Positions 1 to 10,665 of a DNA stretch of 64,000 nucleotides are shown piece by piece. The stretch covers positions 147,891 to 211,890 of the forward strand of contig JAVSML010024318.1 in assembly GCA_038503035.1 (NCBI GenBank). Reading direction: 5' to 3'. The DNA is from Crocodylus rhombifer. Taxonomy: Eukaryota > Chordata > Crocodylia > Crocodylidae. Both the position numbers and the translations under genes were made by a program. Positions within the stretch are counted from its first letter, which is position 1, and every line of letters begins with the position of its first letter. The notes below the pieces were generated by a model. It did not search any database. It saw only the letters and a list, made by a program, of their open reading frames with translations, and was not told the DNA's origin.

Positions 1-1975
1 AGAGGAAGAAGGGGTGGGCTTCCTGGGGAGAAATCAACCCAGGTCAAGGAGGAGGATCTCTATAAACAAGCAAACTGACACTCAGGAGCAATCTCTGGGT
101 TTTAATTGGAAAGGAGTGAACTGCTACTGAGTCTCGAAATGTGGATACTCACTCTTCACAGCGCCTTAACAGAGGGATTTCTCTTTGATGACTCCTCTGC
201 CCTCCAGGTCATATTGTGTGACGTTCTTGGGGCAGTGAATTATATGCCAAGTGATACTTGTGATCTGAGACAGAAACCATACATTAGAATCTTCCAAAGC
301 ATGTTTTCCCTTCCCTTTTTGCTCGACTGATTTGCTGCAAAGAGCCTGGGCAGTCAGAAACAGCTGGAAATAAAGAGGCATCAGCCCCATGTGACTGGCC
401 AGTTTCATGCAGATGCCAACAAGTGCTCTGCACACCACCTCAGTGCAAATCAGATGCTCAAGAAACAGGACACCTCAATACTGATTATAGGATTGTGCCA
501 AACTTTCTGTGGCTTGGGCCATTATTCCTGAACAGCACTAATTTGAGGTCTTTACTGGCAAGAAGATATGGAAGGATAAGGCTCTCTACAATCACTTTAA
601 AATGTCCAGAAAGCAGGATTATCTTCCTTACAGAGAAGATGAGGCATGCAGAAATGAATCATCAACTTGACCAAAATTGCACAGACCTGGAAGTGGAGAC
701 CAGGAGCCCTGACTGTGAGAAATTGCTACACAACCAAATAGATGCCTTGTTGGTTAAGGTCAGCAGCAGCAAGGATCTAAGATTTTGCATGACCATGACC
801 CAAATGAAATACCAGACTTGGTGTCTGGCCTGTGGAAATATCTACTTTGCATTTCTACAGCCAGGATAGTGTGGAATACAAGGCAGCACAGTGCCAAGAG
901 CTAGGCTTTGGGTCTCCCTGTTCTAATGGAAGCAACTCTTATTTTGGAAGGCCAAGGGCTAACTCCAGAACAACCTCAAAACTATGCTTTGCTTTCCCAA
1001 GCAAGATCTTTGGTAAGGTATCCACCTGGGAGAGGACACCCCCTCCTCTACTTCCCCCCTCTTTAGGGCTCAGAAGAAAGCATCTTGCTGCCCAACATAT
1101 TCCTCAACCAGTTTCATCTTGGTCCAAACACCTCTTGTGTTTTCACACTTGCCAACACACACTCATACACACGCACATGTGTGCGCGCGGTAAGAGAGGG
1201 TGTTACAACTGCATATAAATTACCCATAGTGGTAGGGAAAGATATGGCAGGGAATGAAAATTTTTTAAGTAGCCCATGTTATCTTGAAGTCTGGATCAAA
1301 TGGGTCACAAGAGAGGAAACATTCCCCAGTCAAGCTTCCTTCTCCCACGGAGAGGAGCCAACTGCTTCACATTCTCAGGTCTGTACTATATCACTTCCAA
1401 ATACCATAAACAACATCTTTTTCTTTTCAGCTCCGACCGCTCATCTCCTACGCATACACCCTTCTCTTTCTTGGTCCCCCCTCTGCCTGACTTGCATCCC
1501 ACTTCCAGTCATTATAGTTATGATGGATGAGTAAACAAGGTTCCCACCACCACCCGAACCCTGCAGATCTGGGAACACAAACCACCATCTCTGCTGATCA
1601 TTCCTGAGGCTGAAAACAAGAGGATTGAGTTTCTTCTTGGAGTTAGGAGGAGCCTGGAGCATTCAGAAGCAGCCAATTCTTCCTGTGCTCTCCTCCCCAA
1701 GCCCTTTCTCTTACACCAGCAGAAAACCTACTTTGTGGCATTGTATTGATACACCAGAAAAAACATGCGATCACAGCCTGGCTAACATTTGGCAAGCTAG
1801 CTAAAAGCAGCCATTTTCTAGATTCTTATCCACCTCCCTCTGCTCAGAGTCCGTTTCTCAATCCTGCACAGCTTTATGAACTGATGGCTTTAGGAAGTTA
1901 CGGTATAAAGAGGATGGTGATGGCTAGCCTGCCTCTGTGTCTACCAAGGACAGGAAAAAAAGCAATGAGTTTACA
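1..1975. other. Unassigned AT-rich DNA
   Basis: I recognise no gene or repeat family here. Open frames of up to about 149 residues on both strands have no recognisable domain, no splice context and biased composition, so I treat them as chance. A short CA/TG/CG microsatellite lies at about 1146-1192. Confidence 0.5.
1146..1192. repeat. CA/TG-rich microsatellite
   Basis: Imperfect alternating purine-pyrimidine tract of CA steps turning into TGTGCGCGCG. It is the kind of sequence that can form Z-DNA. No coding role is seen. Confidence 0.6.
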
Positions 1976-2198
1976 TTACAAGAAAGAAATTTTAAGTTGG
2001 AAATTAGGAAAAATATTCTGACTTTGGTTAAGCAGTGGAACAGTTTACCTACAGAGGTTCTGGAATCTCCTCTAAGGAAAATTTTAAAGTTCAAGTTAGA
2101 CAGATAGTTTAGACAGGGATGCCCCTGCCTTGAACATAGGTTTGGACTAAATGACCTCCTGAGGTGCTTTTCAGCCTCCTTCTTCTATGACTCTATGG
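1976..2198 (+). mobile_element. CR1 LINE 3' end
   Basis: The sequence reads as a CR1 3' untranslated end: the block around 'ggtttggactaaatgacc' followed by 'tcctgaggtgcttttcagcc' and a terminal 'tctatgactctatg' tail. This layout is shared with the other CR1 ends in the window. The copy is 5'-truncated and keeps no coding part. Confidence 0.8.
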
Positions 2199-3640
2199 CA
2201 CTTGGGCAGTGGTGCCCCCATGAGAATGCATTCTAATGTTGGATACACCCTGGGCTTAGCCAGTGGAGCCCAAGACACAACATCCAGGGTCACAGCAAAA
2301 GGCCAGGCTGGCTCCTATCAGAGAGGAGACTGGAAAAAACCCCACACAAAAGCAGCTAAAGCAAAGCTTAGAATACAGAAAGGGCTGAATACAGAAGGTT
2401 GGCCCAATGCAGAACCAAGAGCAACCCAGGGGAGCAGAAGGGAGGAGGTTAGCAATGGTTTTGTTCCTTCTGTGAAAGAAACTTGGTCTTCCCTTCTCCA
2501 TACCAGCACTTGCTTCACTGTGGTGCCTGAGAAAGAGAGGAGACCAAACCACCCACTGTTGGTCTTTTTATGGGATAAACTGCTGCTTAGAGGGGACCGC
2601 AAATTTCCCAGTGAAACTTCCAGATGGTGGGAAATTTTGATTTTTCCTGTTTGTTTTTGTCTGATCGGTCCATCAAAATTAAATCAGTCAAATTAAAAAA
2701 GAAGTTGCCTATAAACTGGAAACCCTGCTTTTGGACAGCTCTGTGGAGGATGTCCCCATCTTTTGGGTAGACAGGCACTCTCTCTTTTCTACAAAGCATG
2801 AAGCTCATCTCAGTCAGGAAGAAAATCTCATGCTACTGCTGCTTTGACAGTCCAGAGCTTGGAGACATCACTGCCTTCTACTTCTCTCATGACATTCCCG
2901 GGTCCATCCTACTCCCTACCACATGACTTTACCTTTCTTTCTTCCCAACGCAAGTAGCCCCTTTCTCCAGACCCAAAACAGGTCTGCATCTTCTTTCGAT
3001 AATTCAAAACTTATCTCCCAGTCTCATTTCCACAGTAGCTCTTTCCTACCCCAGCTAAGACCCTCCCCTCTCCTACCACAGGAACAAAAAAAATATGTAG
3101 CCCAGGTACACCCAGGGGTGTGTCCTGTCCACCAGTGGAAGGGATGGGGGTCAGGCAAGAGTGCTGTGAGAGGGACCTGACACCTGGGAGCAGTCCCCTC
3201 TCCTCTCTACAGTGCTAGGCCAAGACAAAGCACTCAACTACATACAAATTTATGGCTACAATAAATAAATGAATAAGAAACATTAAATATTAGTATGCAA
3301 TACCTTATACAATAACCTGCAATCAACATATTACACCACTTCAAGGGACTGCAAAAACATGTACAGGGTGGTTCACAGCATATGCACAGAATAAGCATTA
3401 ACACTTTGGAACAGGCAAGTCAAGGCATCAACACAAACACATATGAACATTAAACTTAGATAAACCCAGGTAGGTTGAGGGAGCAATACCATAGACATAC
3501 ACAGGCAACAATAAGAGATAAGTTCCAATAATATGTAATAAACACATATAGGCAATGAAGACAGATAAACCCATATAAAACTCCCTTAAGGAGAACCCAC
3601 AACTATATTAACCTCTACAGTACAAAACAACAATCACAAA
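2199..3640. other. Unassigned DNA with AT-rich block
   Basis: No gene is supported. A 169-residue frame at 2187-2696 starts inside the CR1 tail and has no recognisable domain. From about 3220 the DNA becomes AT-rich, with three plus-strand AATAAA-like words near 3260-3275. This block could be the far side of whatever element the Ty3/gypsy element at 3.77 kb inserted into, but I see no terminal repeats to prove it. Confidence 0.35.
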
Positions 3641-3773
3641 ATATGGGGGTGCACTCAGAACCCCACACGGTGTTCCCTGGAGCCCCTCCCCTTGGGGCGC
3701 CAGGATATGGATACGCCCCTCCCACGATGGAGGAGGGTGGAGGCTGCAGACCCTCTGTGGCAGGAAGTCACCT

Positions 3774-4738
3774 TTGTTTCTCCCCAAAATCTCTGTGCTG
3801 TGACAATGTGATTAGGATGGGCCCAGCAGAGGAGACACACCTTTACCCTATCTCTTTAGGTAACCTGAGATGGATACATTCCTGAGGGATGGGGGAAACC
3901 TGTTCCCTCTGCCTACGTGACTGGTATCACATACCTGGGTGAGGGGCTTCTACCTGATGGGCTAGAGTCTGCCCGGCAACTAGTGATGTATTTCAAATTG
4001 GTTGGCCGACAGCCAACAGGTGCTGGCCTCCATTGGACCAGGTGAACGAGGTCACAGGGGCTATATAAGTTAAGACTGCCCAGGAGGAGGGGGCAGCAGC
4101 CATGTGGGGGACTCAGACTTAGAGAGGAGTTTACCATCTGAAACTGGCTCTCTCCCCCATAACTCATGAGTGAGGAACGGCCTGCCTCCAGAGGGAATCT
4201 CCAACAGCCTCTGGATGATACTTGTGATCTTGTTAGATATATAGCTGGCAGTAACTCAGATGCTTGATCAGAAGGCTACCTCAGCCAGACTGTTTTGCTC
4301 TATGGGATTTCTATGATATTGCTCTATCTTGTACCCTATTTTCACCCTACCCCTGTAATCAGTAAAGTTTGCCTTTGTGACCGGTGTAGGAGACTTATTG
4401 AGGGGTGGGTCTAAATTATGTCTAAGAGGTCCCTTAGGTCTGCGGACTAAGGGAGACTTTCCTTTTTGGCCCCCAACTTGGGGAAGCGCCCCAAGTGCCT
4501 GTACTGGGTTGAGTACCCATAGGACTATTTGGCCTGTGTTTCCCCAAGGACACAGGGCTGAGAGAGTCACTTCTCGGGGTAGTGGCAGCTTACATTCCCC
4601 CAGGCTAGCGAGTGTGCTCCAGGAAGGGGTTTAGCCGGATGTGGGGCACCCCTAGGGAGGCACTCGGAGCCTGGAAGGTGGTCAGGCGCAGTGAGGTAGG
4701 TGGCTTAATGCAGGAGCGCCTCCTACTGGCCCGCCACA
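3774..4738 (+). repeat. 5' LTR of the Gmr1-like element
   Basis: It matches the 3' LTR along its length. The start is placed at the first base where both copies agree (a TG dinucleotide at 3775) and the end at the shared '...gccaca', two bases before the primer-binding site. Inside are a reverse CCAAT word near 4031, a TATA box 'ctatataagt' at 4061-4070 and an AGTAAA poly(A)-like word at 4361 followed by T/G-rich sequence. This gives a conventional U3-R-U5 layout. Confidence 0.8.
4061..4070 (+). promoter_or_regulatory. LTR TATA box
   Basis: 'ctatataagt' sits about 30 bases downstream of a reversed CCAAT word and about 290 bases before the AGTAAA word. The same block is conserved in the 3' LTR at 8241-8250, which supports a promoter role. 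Confidence 0.65.
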
Positions 4739-4740
4739 CA

Positions 4741-4766
4741 TGGTGACAGAGGTGGGATACGAATAC
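4741..4766 (+). promoter_or_regulatory. Primer-binding site, tRNA-Leu-like
   Basis: 'tggtgacagaggtgggat' begins two bases after the LTR end. It is close to the complement of the 3' end of vertebrate tRNA-Leu(CAA), recalled from memory, and similarity seems to continue past 18 bases into the T-arm region. The position and the leading TGG are seen directly; the tRNA identity is an inference. Confidence 0.65.
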
Positions 4767-4876
4767 CCTGCTGGATTAGAGGCATAATTTGGGAAGAGGA
4801 ATAGAGTCACTGAAATCCCTTGAGCAAACCACTTCTAATTTGGCATTGGGTCAACTGGATAGTGTAGATAGCCAGG

Positions 4877-6231
4877 ATGGCAGATGAGTATGTCCAAATG
4901 ACCATGCCCAAACTAAAAGAACTGGCGAAAGGGAGAGTTCTTCAAGTGAAGAAAGAGCTAAAGAAAGAAGAGCTGATTAAACTCCTGTGCAACAATGATT
5001 CAGCCACAGAGCCACCTTCACACAGGTTAACTCCTGAGTCCTCCCCAGAATCACATTCCTGCACATCAAGACCAGGAGCCACTGAGAGATCACCCCCTAC
5101 AGAGGAGGGCTGGAGGTACCAGATGCTGCTAGAAGCTGAAGAGCGGGAGTGGGAGCGAGAGAGCCAGCGCAAGTATGAGTTGGAGTTGAAAAGGATGGAG
5201 ATGGACACCCGGCACGAAGAGGCTGAGCGCTGAGAGACAGAGAGAGGGAACACCAGTGCCAAGAGGCAGAGGCCAAGCACAGGCACGAACTAGAGGTACT
5301 CCGTCTGCAGCCCAACAGGGGAGATGTGGGCCCTCCATGAGCGCCTGGGGGATACCCCAAACTGAACTCCCCAGCCTTCTCTCACTACCGAGTTGGAGAC
5401 GATCCTGACGTATTCCTCAGCATCTTCGAAAGGCAAGCCCGATGGTGGAAGGTGCCCAAGGAAGAGTTCATGATGCACATGGCTGCTCTGGTAGAAGGCG
5501 ACATGGCTGTGGTACTGAACAGCCTGCCCTCAGATGCAGCTGATGACTATGATGCCTTTAAAAAGGCTGTGTCTTGAAGGTTCAAGTTAGGACCAGATTA
5601 TTTCCGGAAAAAATTCTGGAATATCTGCCCACAACCCAAGAAGACAAGTGCTAATTTTGTGGCCCTGGTGTGGGACGCACTCCTTACGTGGGCAGACGGA
5701 GCCAAGGCTGACAATAGAGAGAAGCTGCTCCATCTCGTGGCGCTGGACCAATTTTATTATTGCTGTCTGAGAGAGATTAAAACCCTAGTCATGGACAGGG
5801 CCCCCAAAACCATCCAAGAGGCTGCTGAAATTGCAGATCAGCTGTTGCTAAATCGTGAGGGGACACACATAAAGCCTTCCTACTTCGGGAAGGAACAGAG
5901 AGGTTTCCAAAGAGGGGGGAAGGGAGGGCCAGGTCCAAAAGGGGAAAAGGGGCCGTCCCAGACCGAGCGCAAGGAGGCCCCTGATTTGACTAAACCACCC
6001 AGTTCGGAAAAAAGGGGGTGCTATAACTGCGGGGAGCCAGGCCACATCAAGCCCAACTGCCCAAAGCTAAGCAACAAACCCAAGCCCGTCAGACATGCAA
6101 CAGCTGTAAGCAGTGAGGGGGAAGACCCGAGCCCCTCTGAGGGGCGTGTCTGTTGCTACAGGATCACAAACCCAGGAGGTGATGGCCCCCCACCAGACCA
6201 AGATAACGGTAAATGGGAGAACCCTTACTGA
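4877..6231 (+). pseudogene. gag of the Gmr1-like element (frameshifted)
   Basis: Gag forms the nucleoprotein particle. The first frame (4877-5233) opens with a short Leu/Lys-rich helix region slightly reminiscent of a SAP motif, then a Glu/Arg-rich coiled-coil stretch, and is closed by a frameshift near 5230. A second shift lies near 5340 and an in-frame TGA at 5575. From 5581 a single frame runs to the stop at 6231. It contains a SCAN-like helical region ending around 5850, a Gly/Lys-rich linker and a CCHC zinc knuckle (C-x2-C-x4-H-x4-C) at 6019-6060. The SCAN resemblance fits the published idea that SCAN domains came from Gmr1-type gag. At least three lesions make it nonfunctional. The start is the first ATG after the primer-binding site with gag-like sequence. 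Confidence 0.8.
6019..6060 (+). other. CCHC zinc knuckle in gag
   Basis: Residues CYNCGEPGHIKPNC fit the nucleocapsid C-x2-C-x4-H-x4-C motif exactly, with all four ligands intact. In this family it binds the packaged RNA. Confidence 0.9.
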
Positions 6232-7276
6232 GGAACTGGACATGGGGTCCAGTGTGACATTAATCAATGCCAACCTTGTTTCACCTGCAGATATAATCCC
6301 AGGGAGGACCCTTACCATTCAAGGGGTGGGGTCTCCACCATTTGAGGTACAGGTAACCCGTCCACCCATTGAATGGAGAGGCTGCGTGATGTGCATAGAA
6401 CTGGGTGTGCTGGAAGGGGCTCTGGTCCCCATCCTGGTGGGGTGGGATATTATTGTTGATCTAGAACTCCCGCACTGGGAGGTGGACCAGGTCTTAGAGC
6501 TAGAGCCCTACCATATTAATGTGGGGACTAGTCAAAAGAGCAGAAAGGCTAGAGGGGAAGGGTTAGAAACTCCCCAAGAGACAGCCACACCACTGGCTGC
6601 AGTGGGAGAGGCCCCTGCGGAGGGTGATCGCACACCAGTCCCTGAGGGAACTAGCAACACCGAGGGTGGGTTAAGTGACAGTCCCAGGGAGATGTCTAGT
6701 CCGTCACTGGCAGAGGGAGGAGAGACTCTCAGGGAGGAGTCCAAGGAAGTCCCTGAGGGTGAAGGTGCACTCTCTGCAGGAGCCCCCAAACTCCCTGCTG
6801 ATTGCTTAGTCGGACAGGGGGAGTTCAAGCAGGAGGTTCTAGAGGACCCCAGCTTGGAGGACCTCCGGCAGATGGCTCAGGAGCAAGAGACCAAGTTCAC
6901 CCCAGAGAAGAGGGAACAGGTGGTCTGGGATAAAGGACTTCTCTATCAGTTGTGGGTACCAAAGAACCATGCCGAGACCTGCGAAACCCATTGCCAGATC
7001 ATAGTACCTCGTAAATACAGACAATTGCTTTCCATGGCTCACAATTTACCATGTGCTGGTCACATGGGCAGGGAACAGACATGCCGGTGGCTGCAGGCGA
7101 ACTTTTACTGGCCCAGAATCGCCCAGAATGTGACAGACTACTGTCGATCTTGCAAGACATGCCAGTGGACGGGCAAAAGTGGGGACAAGAGAAAGCCTCC
7201 CCTACAGCCCTTCCCTATCATTGATCAACCCTTCCAAAGAGTAGGGATAGACATTGGGGGCCCTCTGAGGCATTAA
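6113..7276 (+). pseudogene. pol part 1: protease and integrase N-terminus
   Basis: This 387-residue frame is in +1 relative to gag and overlaps its end by 119 bases, so either a programmed shift or an indel joins them near 6150. Aspartic protease comes first: the active-site triplet at 6239-6247 reads DMG followed by SSVTLI, where the family has DTG or DSG, so it is probably inactive. After a Glu/Ser/Pro-rich spacer comes an integrase zinc finger (H-x6-H-x29-C-x2-C) at about 7039-7170. It is followed by the start of the integrase core, with the first acidic residue in GIDIGGPL near 7250. No reverse transcriptase lies between protease and integrase. The frame ends in a stop at 7274; the reading frame then changes. 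Confidence 0.8.
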
Positions 7277-7733
7277 GACCCGTAAAGGGAAGAAATACAT
7301 CCTGACTCCAGTGGATTTCGCAACTCAGTACCCAGAGGCAGTTGCCTTGACCTCCACTGAGGCACCTGTGGTTGTGGATCCCTCTGACTCAGGACTAGGA
7401 GCTGTACTCTTACAAGAGCACCAACAGACATGGCACCCCGTGGTGTACCTAAGCCAGAAGTTAATCCCCCAGGAGCGGAACCTGTCATCTATCAAGAAGA
7501 AGTGTTTGGCAATCATGTGGGTGCTGAACAAGCTGAGGCCCTATTTATGGGAGCAGCAGTTCACTGTCCGATCGGACCATGCCCCACTGCAGTGGTTGCA
7601 GACAATGTAAAACACCAACGCCAAGCTTCAACGATGGGCCTGGCAACTTCAAGAGTTCAATTTCACTGTCGAGCACATCAAGGGAAGCCAGAATGTGACA
7701 GCAGATGCCCTGTCACGAAAGGACTCTGGGTAG
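7277..7733 (+). pseudogene. pol part 2: integrase fragment fused to RNase H
   Basis: After a frameshift, integrase continues with VDFATQYPEAVAL and then passes, near 7370, straight into RNase H at VDPSDSGLGAVLLQE. The second and third integrase catalytic residues and all of reverse transcriptase are missing, so a deletion joined the two. RNase H keeps the first Asp, the RSDHAPL motif and the C-terminal ADALSR motif. The expected Glu in its second motif is Lys (SSIKKKCLAI). A TAA at 7608-7610 interrupts the domain, which then continues in the same frame to a stop at 7733. Confidence 0.8.
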
Positions 7734-7929
7734 TGGGTTGGATGGACTCAGACCTGCCTGAGAGAGCTCTGGTGGGGGAAGTTCCTGAATGTGCTATCGT
7801 GTTTTATATGTGTTATTGTTAGGATCAGTATTATATGTTGTGCAGTTTGCCTTTAGGTGTGAAAGGCAACACTTCCAAACAAAGCATGCTTGTACCCATA
7901 GCTCTGTAAAGCTAGGGGTCCAAACTTTT

Positions 7930-7950
7930 AAAGGAGGGAGGAGGGGGAGG
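7930..7950 (+). promoter_or_regulatory. Polypurine tract
   Basis: An uninterrupted run of A and G lies just upstream of the 3' LTR. This is the usual place for the plus-strand primer of an LTR element. A short 'cctt' separates it from the LTR start as I placed it, so the LTR edge may be off by a few bases. Confidence 0.6.
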
Positions 7951-7953
7951 CCT

Positions 7954-8934
7954 TTGATTCTCCCCAAAATCTCTGTGCTGTGACAATGTGATTAGGATGG
8001 GCCCAGCAGAGGAGACGCACCTTTACCCTATCTCTTTAGGTAACCTGAGATGGATACATTTCTTTGGGAGGGGGGAAACCTGTTCCCTCTGCCTACATGA
8101 CTGGTATCACATACCTGGGTGAGGGGCTTCTACCTGGTGGGCTAGAGTCTGCCCGGCAACTAATGATGCATTTCAAATTGGTTGGCCGACAGCCAACAGG
8201 TGCTGGCTTCCATTGGACCAGGTGAACGAGGTCATAGGGGCTATATAAGTTAAGACTGCCCAGGAGGAGGGGGCAGCAGCCATGCAGGGGACTCAGACTT
8301 AGAAAAGAGTTTTACTGCCTGAAACTGGCTCTCTCCCCACTAACTCATGAGCTAGGAATGGCCTGCCTCCAGAGGGAATCTCCAACAGCCTCTGGATGAT
8401 GCTTGTGAGTAAGCTACTCGAGATCTGGTTAGATATATAGCTGGCAGTAACTCAGATGTGTGATCAAAAGGCTACCTCAGCCAGACTGTTTTGCTCTATG
8501 GGATTTCTATGATATTGCTCTATCTTGTACCCTATTTTCACCCTACCCCTGTAATCAGTAAAGTTTGCCTTTGTGACCGGTATAGGAGACTTATTGAGGG
8601 TTGGGTCTAAATTGTGCCTAAGAGGCCCCTTCGGTCTGCGGACTAAGGGAGACTTTCCTTTTTGGCCCCCAACTTGGGGAAGCACCCCAAGTGCCTGTAC
8701 TGGGTCAAGTACCCATAGGACTATTAGGCCCGAGTTTCCCTGAGGACACAGGGCCAAGACAATCCTTTCTCGGGGTGGTGGCAGCTTACATTCCCCCAGG
8801 CTAGTGAGTGTGCTTCAGGAAGGGGGTCAGCCAGATGCGAGGCACCCCTAGGGAGGCACTCGGAGCCTGGAAGGTGGTCAGGTGCAGGGAGGTGGGTGGC
8901 ACAACACAGGAGTGCCCCCTACTGGCCTGCCACA
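7954..8934 (+). repeat. 3' LTR of the Gmr1-like element
   Basis: Same sequence as the 5' LTR, with the TATA box at 8241-8250 and AGTAAA at about 8557. The copies differ by scattered substitutions and a few small indels, for example near 8060 and 8410. The element is therefore not a very recent insertion. Dating would need an alignment I cannot run here. Confidence 0.8.
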
Positions 8935-10020
8935 CCCTCCTCTGCCAAGCCCACTCCCCTGCAGGACCCGCTTCCCCAGCAACTTCCGCTCCAAAGCAGC
9001 CAAGGCTTATGCCCTGGTGGTCAGTCCTGCAAGGGCCTCTCTCCGTCGGTGCTTCCAGCTCCTCTTGATGGCCTGATGCCACACACTGGGCACCCAGGGT
9101 GCTTCCACAGGAGCTGAGCTCTTACTGGCTCCGGTTCCCTGGCCTCATTGGGGGTCCTTCCCTTTCCCAGGCACTGCTCTGGGCCCTGAGGCTCTTATAG
9201 TTTAATGCAGAGCCACTGCGGGGCTTCAGTTATTTGGCCTAGAGCTGGTGCTAACCTGAGCAGCTTCAAACTGCTCCCAGGGCCAGCTCTCTGTGTGCTC
9301 ACCTGCACACTGCATGGGGCCCGAGCAGCCTCAAGTTGCTCCTAGGGCCAGCTCTCCATGCGCTGATCTGCACACTGGTTGGGGCCTGAGCAGTCTTAAG
9401 CTGCTCCCAGGGCCAGCTCTCCGTGTACCAACCTGCGCACCAGGTGGGCCCGAGCAGTCACTTGCCGGGTTCACAGGTTAAAGCTGCCTCGAGTGGCTCC
9501 TAGAGTCTGAGCGCTGGGTATTGATCTGTGCACCGTCGAGGCTCAGGTGGGGTCCTGATGACGGTAGTCTCCAGAGCTCCTCTCTCCTTGCCGTCCCTCT
9601 CTCCCAGCGTTCTGAGCACGCTCTCCTTTTATACGCTTCACTGGCTCCACCCCTGAAGTTCTCCAGACCTGGCAGGGCGCAGTCTCAAGCCAGGTCCAGA
9701 CTGCTCCTTGCCCTCTCCCTTTGGGGAAAGGGCATGGCCTGGCTTACCCTGGCTTGCTTCTGATTGGTGGATGAGCTCCACCAATAGGAATTGCAGAATC
9801 TCGAGCCCAGGATTCATCTGGAGCTGAAAAGGTAAGTCTGCTGCACATACATAAGAAGTTTGTACCCCATAGTCCTTCCCCTTCTCCCACATGATCCCAT
9901 ATACTTTTGCCAAACTTTCTCCCATATTTCTCAGGCATAACCAAGTTGTACAGCAGATTTTACAGAGCAACTCATTTCTAGGGTAGTAGGGAGGGTCTGG
10001 GCCTGTCACCATAGCCAACT
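8935..10020 (-). promoter_or_regulatory. Promoter-like or LTR-like segment, minus strand
   Basis: Read on the minus strand there are two CCAAT boxes (about 9764-9785), then GTATAAAAGG at 9627-9634, then a transcribed-looking region that contains the 65-bp tandem repeat. The segment is cut at its downstream side by the 3' LTR of the Gmr1-like element. It may be the LTR or leader of an older retroelement, or a host promoter. I see no second LTR copy and no ORF, so the type is unresolved. Confidence 0.4.
9258..9460. repeat. 65-bp tandem repeat, about 3.2 copies
   Basis: Three units starting at 9258, 9323 and 9388, each beginning 'gagcag' and sharing 'agggccagctct' and 'cctgc-cac', followed by a partial fourth. 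Units differ by several substitutions each. Unit length is 64-65 bp, counted directly. Confidence 0.85.
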
Positions 10021-10433
10021 TTTTTTGTTTTAAATATTTCAGATGTCAGCACAGCAGGGAAAGCAGATGAACATCTGTCTCATGGCAGACCTGATACAAA
10101 AAATGGCTCTGCAACTCTTCTGGCCTCCATGCTAATCTGATGGCTAGTAAAAACATCTATTGAACAAGTTGTCTTTGCTACGTATATTATGATAACACCT
10201 TGGGCACTAAGAATAAGACCTATTGTGCAAACTATCCATGTCAGCTAATCCAGACACTGAATAAGCACAGAGCAATAGGCCAGGCCTCCACTGAAGAGAA
10301 CCCTTTCTTGAAGCCTTATTTTACCAGGATGGGGCCTCAATTAATCCCATCAACTCCCAGGTGGACGTTACTCAGAACTCCAGAGCTACTCTCCCCCTGG
10401 GCTCACAGAGACCTCGGACATGAGTTACAAAGG

Positions 10434-10665
10434 GTGCGGCTACATGGTTCATTAACACGCCGTAATTATGGCACATTAACTTTTATTACAGGTACTAACT
10501 TAATGCACCATCAATTGGCATCACTGTGCATTGGTGCAGATGAATGCTTTTTCGTGATGTTTAATGCCCACTGGACTGACCTACTGAGCATTAGCATGGT
10601 TTTTGCCAGCCACACTAATGCACAGTAGAATTAGTCCAATGGGCATTGTCTCATGCAGACATGAC
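10434..10665 (-). mobile_element. MITE, 'CTACATGAGA' family, copy 1
   Basis: Its reverse complement aligns over more than 100 bases with the plus strand from 39604, sharing blocks such as 'gagacaatgccca', 'ggactaattctactgtgc' and 'ggctggcaaaaaccatgc'. The ends are inverted relatives: 'gtgcggctacatgg' on the left, 'catgcagacatgac' on the right. This fits a nonautonomous DNA transposon. Crocodilian 'Chompy' MITEs are a possible match that I cannot check. Confidence 0.6.

Larger units (their letters stand above)
3774..8934 (+). mobile_element. Gmr1-like Ty3/gypsy LTR retrotransposon, internally deleted
   Basis: A 5.2-kb LTR element: 5' LTR, tRNA-Leu-like primer-binding site, gag, protease, integrase N-terminus, RNase H, purine tract, 3' LTR. 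The two LTRs are clearly the same sequence with scattered substitutions, some of them CpG transitions. The internal part is about 3.2 kb and lacks reverse transcriptase and the integrase core. Integrase comes before RNase H, which in vertebrate Ty3/gypsy elements is the Gmr1 arrangement (known from the literature). Stops and frameshifts in gag and pol show it is dead. I could not find a clean target duplication: flanks are 'gtcacc' before 3774 and 'ccctcc' after 8934. Confidence 0.85.

Noticed and set aside
423..1534. Adjacent 128-149-residue frames on the plus strand
   Set aside because: They overlap one another in different registers and cross a CA microsatellite. No recognisable motif.
2187..2696. 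A 169-residue frame on the plus strand
   Set aside because: It starts inside a CR1 tail and shows no domain, no splice context and no conservation signal I can assess.
9258..9460. A CRISPR-like array
   Set aside because: The units are contiguous 65-bp tandem repeats without unique spacers, in vertebrate DNA.
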